Shown here piece after piece: positions 18,046 through 20,699 of a stretch of 20,699 nt of DNA. This DNA comes from Chara braunii (taxonomy: Eukaryota > Streptophyta > Charophyceae > Charales > Characeae). The notes beneath the pieces were generated by a model that was not told where the DNA came from, did not search any database, and worked only from the letters and a program-made list of their open reading frames with translations. Every line of letters begins with the position of its first letter. Positions within the stretch are counted from its first letter, which is position 1. The stretch lies in assembly GCA_003427395.1 (NCBI GenBank), contig BFEA01000026.1, positions 2,485,025-2,505,723 of the forward strand, written 5' to 3'. A program made the translations under genes and the position numbers.

Positions 18046-19067
18046 AGAAGGAAACGATCTGGAAGTAGGACCAAGATTGTATGTCTTCGTTTAAGCGGCT
18101 TAAGAAATGTTTGATTAACTATCCGGTTTTGAAGGTTGCAAATCCTTCTTTGCCCTTTGTTATTACTACCGACGCCAGTCAGTATGGGATAGGCGTTGTA
18201 CTCCAGCAAGATGACGGAAATGGATACAGGCCTGTTGAGTTTATGTCCCGACGACTGCCTAGTGAGAAGGTCGCCGCTTCCACGTATGAAAGAGAGTTAT
18301 ACGCACTCCTGGAAGCTTTCGATCATTGGCGTCATTATCTCCTAGGTCGCCACTTCAAAGTGTACTCAGATCATGAGACACTTCGCTGCCTAAAAACGCA
18401 GGCCCGGATGACACCTAAACTGACTAGGTGGGTTGCGGAGATCGATCAGTATGACTTTGAACTAAAGCCAGTAAAGGGTAAGTATAACGTTGTTGCTGAC
18501 GCATTGAGTCGAAAATTTGATTTAATATATTTAAATGTAGGCACTAATTTACAAGATAAGATTAGGGATGCTTATTTCACTGATCCTGTTTATGGCGCTA
18601 TGCTAAAACGTGTTCAAGAAGCGCCACAAGAGTTTCCTAACTATCGAATAACCCAAGGACTGTTGTTTGAAAGAGCAGACGTGCATGATAGGTTTTGTAT
18701 TCCAGACGTGGAAGAGATTAAAAGTGTGATCTTGGGGAAGTGTCATGATACGGAGGGCCGTTTCGGTTGGAGGAAAACCTATGCTAACCTCTTGCGTTCT
18801 TACACCTGGCCTCGAATGAAGCCCGATTGCATCGCATATGTGCAAGGTTGTCAAGTGTGCCAACGGAACAAGAGCACCACACAGCCTCCCCTTGGTCTCC
18901 TTAAGCCTTTGCCTATCCCAATAGGTCCATGGAACTCTGTGTCCATCGATTTTATGGACACAAAGGTGAAAAGCAGGAACGGGAACACCCAAGTTATGGT
19001 GATTGTTGACAGATTTCGTAAATTTGTCGTCTTTGTGGCATTGCCTTCGGAAGCTAGAACCGACTTT
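18046..19067 (+). pseudogene. pol: Pol, middle part: RNase H and integrase N-terminus
   Basis: After the break at 18045 and a TAG at 18066-18068, the frame is open to 19088. RNase H shows its four acidic residues in context: TTDASQYGIG (Asp), YERELYAL (Glu), VYSDHETL (Asp) and NVVADALSRK (Asp). Next come the integrase zinc-binding region (CHDTEGRFGWRKT, then GCQVCQRN) and the first catalytic Asp in SIDFMD (18948-18950). The second His of the HHCC site is Arg (CGT, 18759-18761), so zinc binding is probably impaired. The frame leaves the integrase core at 19065-19067, where one extra T explains the shift to the next open frame. Confidence 0.9.
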
Positions 19068-20034
19068 GGTAATTCGGGAATTTTTTAATCACTGGGTGAA
19101 AGATTATGGACATCTCTTGACTATAGTTAGTGACAAAGACTCGCGGTTCACAAGTGAACAATGGCAGCAACTGATGAATGTTTGTGGCTCTAAATTGACA
19201 ATGTCGTCAAGGCGGCATCCTAAGACGAATGGGCAAACTGAGCAAATGAACAAGATTCTGCAGCAGACACTGCATATGTACATTCGTCCTGACCAGATTG
19301 ATTGGGATGAGCATTTGCCCAAAGTTGTTAGTGCCCATAATAACTCTGTACACTTATCTACTTGCAAAACTCCAATAGAGTTGCATCTAGGATGGTGTCC
19401 CCGCAGACCTATAGATTGTTTGAATCCAGATCAAGTACACAAACTTTCGTTGGGAATGCGAGAATCTGCAATGCAATACCAAAGGGATCTAGAAAAAATA
19501 AAAGAGAACATAATCAAAGCTCAACATCAGATGATTGAACAGGGAAATAAACATAGAAGACCTTCTCAGTTTACTGTAGGCGATCTGGTATGGGTTAAAT
19601 CTAAAGAGTTTATCCCAGAAGAGAACATCTCTCAAAAGTTGCTACCCGCCTACAGAGGACCATGGCAGGTATTGGATGTGATAGGAGACACGGATGGACC
19701 ATCTTACGTTATTGAGATTCCTCTATGCCTACATACGTATCTGGTGTTTCATGCGTCAAAGCTCTTACTGTGTGTAACTAATGAACTGTTTCCAAGTCGG
19801 AGGTCAGCAATTCCTCCGAGTATGGATGGAAAATTTGATCTTGATAAGATTGTTGTTGAAAGTACTATTCAAACTGGACGTAGAAGTGGACCTCAGCGGC
19901 AATATTAATTCAGATGTGCCTATCACGATCCAAGTGAAGACCGCTGGTTTAGTAGGGAAGAGCTAATTGAATCAGCATTGCATTTTGTATATGCTTATGA
20001 AAGAGTGAGAAGAGGAATTAATATTGTGGATAGG
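19068..20034 (+). pseudogene. pol: Pol, last part: integrase core, C-terminal domain and chromodomain
   Basis: The frame running to 19908 holds the rest of the integrase core: VSDKDSRF (second catalytic Asp, 19132-19134) and TNGQTEQMN (catalytic Glu, 19240-19242). It continues with NKHRRPSQFTVGDLVWV, PAYRGPWQVLDVIG, and VFHASKLL, the usual Gypsy C-terminal region. A TAA at 19906-19908 interrupts, and the same frame stays open to 20034 with HDPSEDRWFSREEL and AYERVRRG. This fits the second half of a chromodomain (residues QRQY lie just before the stop). Chromodomains of such integrases can guide insertion to particular chromatin. The final stop is at 20035-20037, 40 bases before the A-type LTR. 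Confidence 0.88.
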
Positions 20035-20059
20035 TAAGAACTTTCTCAGAGGACTTCGA

Positions 20060-20083
20060 AATTAGGTCGGCGAGGGTAAAAGG
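20060..20083 (+). other. Putative polypurine tract before the right LTR
   Basis: Purine-rich sequence (GGTCGGCGAGGGTAAAAGGG) stands directly before or at the start of the right A-type LTR, where the plus-strand primer is expected. The last eight bases (TAAAAGGG) also precede the left LTR, so whether they belong to the tract or to the LTR is unclear. Confidence 0.5.
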
Positions 20084-20699
20084 GCCTTTACGAATCAGAC
20101 CCCAAATGGATGCCCCAATAGCAAGCGGCCCTGTCGGCCAGAACTTAACTTCACGAGCAGCAACTCAAGAGACGAAGTTCCTGAGGTAAAAGTCACATCC
20201 ATAATGAAGTGGTAAGTCATTTTGAAAGGTCACAACAGGTCCTGAACGAACAGGTATTGGACACAATTTTCAAGACTGAGTTAGGGTTATGTCTCCTCGA
20301 TGACAAGACATGTCTGTTCGGCAATCATAATCCCACGAGTCAGTCCTGATTCAGACTAGGAGTCCAAAAGACAGGCCCGATGGCCCAAAGCAGCAGCAGA
20401 CCATGGGAAAAAATACTGGGACACACACTTTGCAACAATCGGTACTAGGCAGGAGTCCCAAGCACATTTGAGGCTGAATGCAGGCCACGCCAGACCAGTC
20501 CAACACTATAAAGGACTGGCCAGCCTCCCATTGGGACGAATGCTCACTTCGCATGAGAGTGTGGAAGTGTCGTGGCACTTGTGCACTGGATGTGTGTGAG
20601 CTGCGCTAGGCTGAAGAGCAGCGCTATGTGGGAAGGAAGAGAGTGCTGGCTAGAGGGAAGGCAGCCATAGCTGCGCCAGCGCTAGTTAGTATATTAGTA
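20077..20699 (+). repeat. Right A-type LTR, incomplete at the window end
   Basis: It matches 3195-3843 at about 97% by eye, with about 18 substitutions (about 15 of them transitions), a 2-nt insertion near 20312, and absence of the 28 bases corresponding to 3442-3469. Its position after the chromodomain and a purine tract makes it a 3' LTR. Only U3 and the start of R are inside the window; about 450 bases should follow. The TATA box at 20507 and its 7-bp arms are conserved. Confidence 0.88.
20495..20519 (+). promoter_or_regulatory. TATA box with inverted-repeat arms in the right A-type LTR
   Basis: CCAGTCC (20495-20501) and GGACTGG (20513-20519) enclose TATAAA (20507-20512), as in the left copy. 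One substitution lies in the spacer and none in the arms or box. Confidence 0.65.

Larger units (their letters stand above)
3195..20699 (+). mobile_element. Composite region bounded by A-type LTRs (Ty3/Gypsy)
   Basis: Direct repeats starting at 3195 and 20077 are nearly identical, and the left one is followed by a PBS, as in one LTR retrotransposon. Between them lie, in order: a lineage-1 gag remnant (+), an inverted element B (-), a C-type LTR (+), and a lineage-2 gag-pol (+) ending 40 bases before the right LTR. A simple Ty3/Gypsy element would have one gag and 5-8 kb of interior, so the interior is either nested or recombined. The right LTR continues past the window, so the target-site duplication cannot be checked. 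Confidence 0.6.

Noticed and set aside
1-20699. CRISPR array, bacterial operon, phage or insertion sequence
   Set aside because: No regularly spaced identical repeats with unique spacers and no bacterial-type genes. All coding signals are Ty3/Gypsy.

Overview
The window looks like a retrotransposon-dense, gene-poor stretch of a plant-lineage (streptophyte) nuclear genome. No host protein gene, rRNA or intact tRNA gene can be supported. All recognisable coding sequence is decayed Gag-Pol of chromodomain-bearing Ty3/Gypsy LTR retrotransposons. From memory of family style (Gag proteins opening with a short basic MVTTR-like start and a long charged coiled coil; protease-RT linkers of the type seen here), the closest fit is the charophyte alga Chara braunii. 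No search could be run, so that is an inference.

Layout. 1-2663: unassigned DNA holding a degenerate GC-rich repeat, a 48-base pure C run, a 39-bp spaced direct repeat and a 42-bp tandem duplication. 2664-3194: the first part of an LTR related to the one at 12598 ('C-type'), with a tRNA-like, T-tailed stretch at its right end, cut off where the next element begins. 3195-4289: complete 5' LTR of element A, followed by a primer-binding site, a leader, and a broken gag of lineage 1 (5316-6974). 6978-10726: element B on the minus strand, reading right to left gag, protease, RT and the first part of RNase H, ended abruptly by fusion to the element A gag. 10742-12597: non-coding DNA with a cluster of GGTCAA boxes, a CA microsatellite and T-rich tracts; part of it may be B's leader and LTR. 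12598-13613: C-type LTR with TATA and PBS. 13629-14995: leader-like DNA with four isolated N calls and a possible further LTR promoter. 14996-20034: gag of a second lineage plus a nearly full-length pol (protease, RT, RNase H, integrase, chromodomain), broken by stops and frameshifts. 20077-20699: second A-type LTR, running off the window and about 97% identical to the one at 3195 outside a 28-nt deletion.

Intact members of such elements make Gag particles, reverse transcribe from an initiator-Met-type tRNA primer and integrate, often guided by a chromodomain. No copy here could do this alone: each pol has disabling changes. The architecture is the interesting part. Near-identical A LTRs bracket about 15.8 kb containing two different gag lineages, an inverted third element and a foreign C-type LTR with no partner. 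It is therefore either a nest of insertions or a recombinant element. Several LTR promoters also show their TATA motif inside an inverted repeat.
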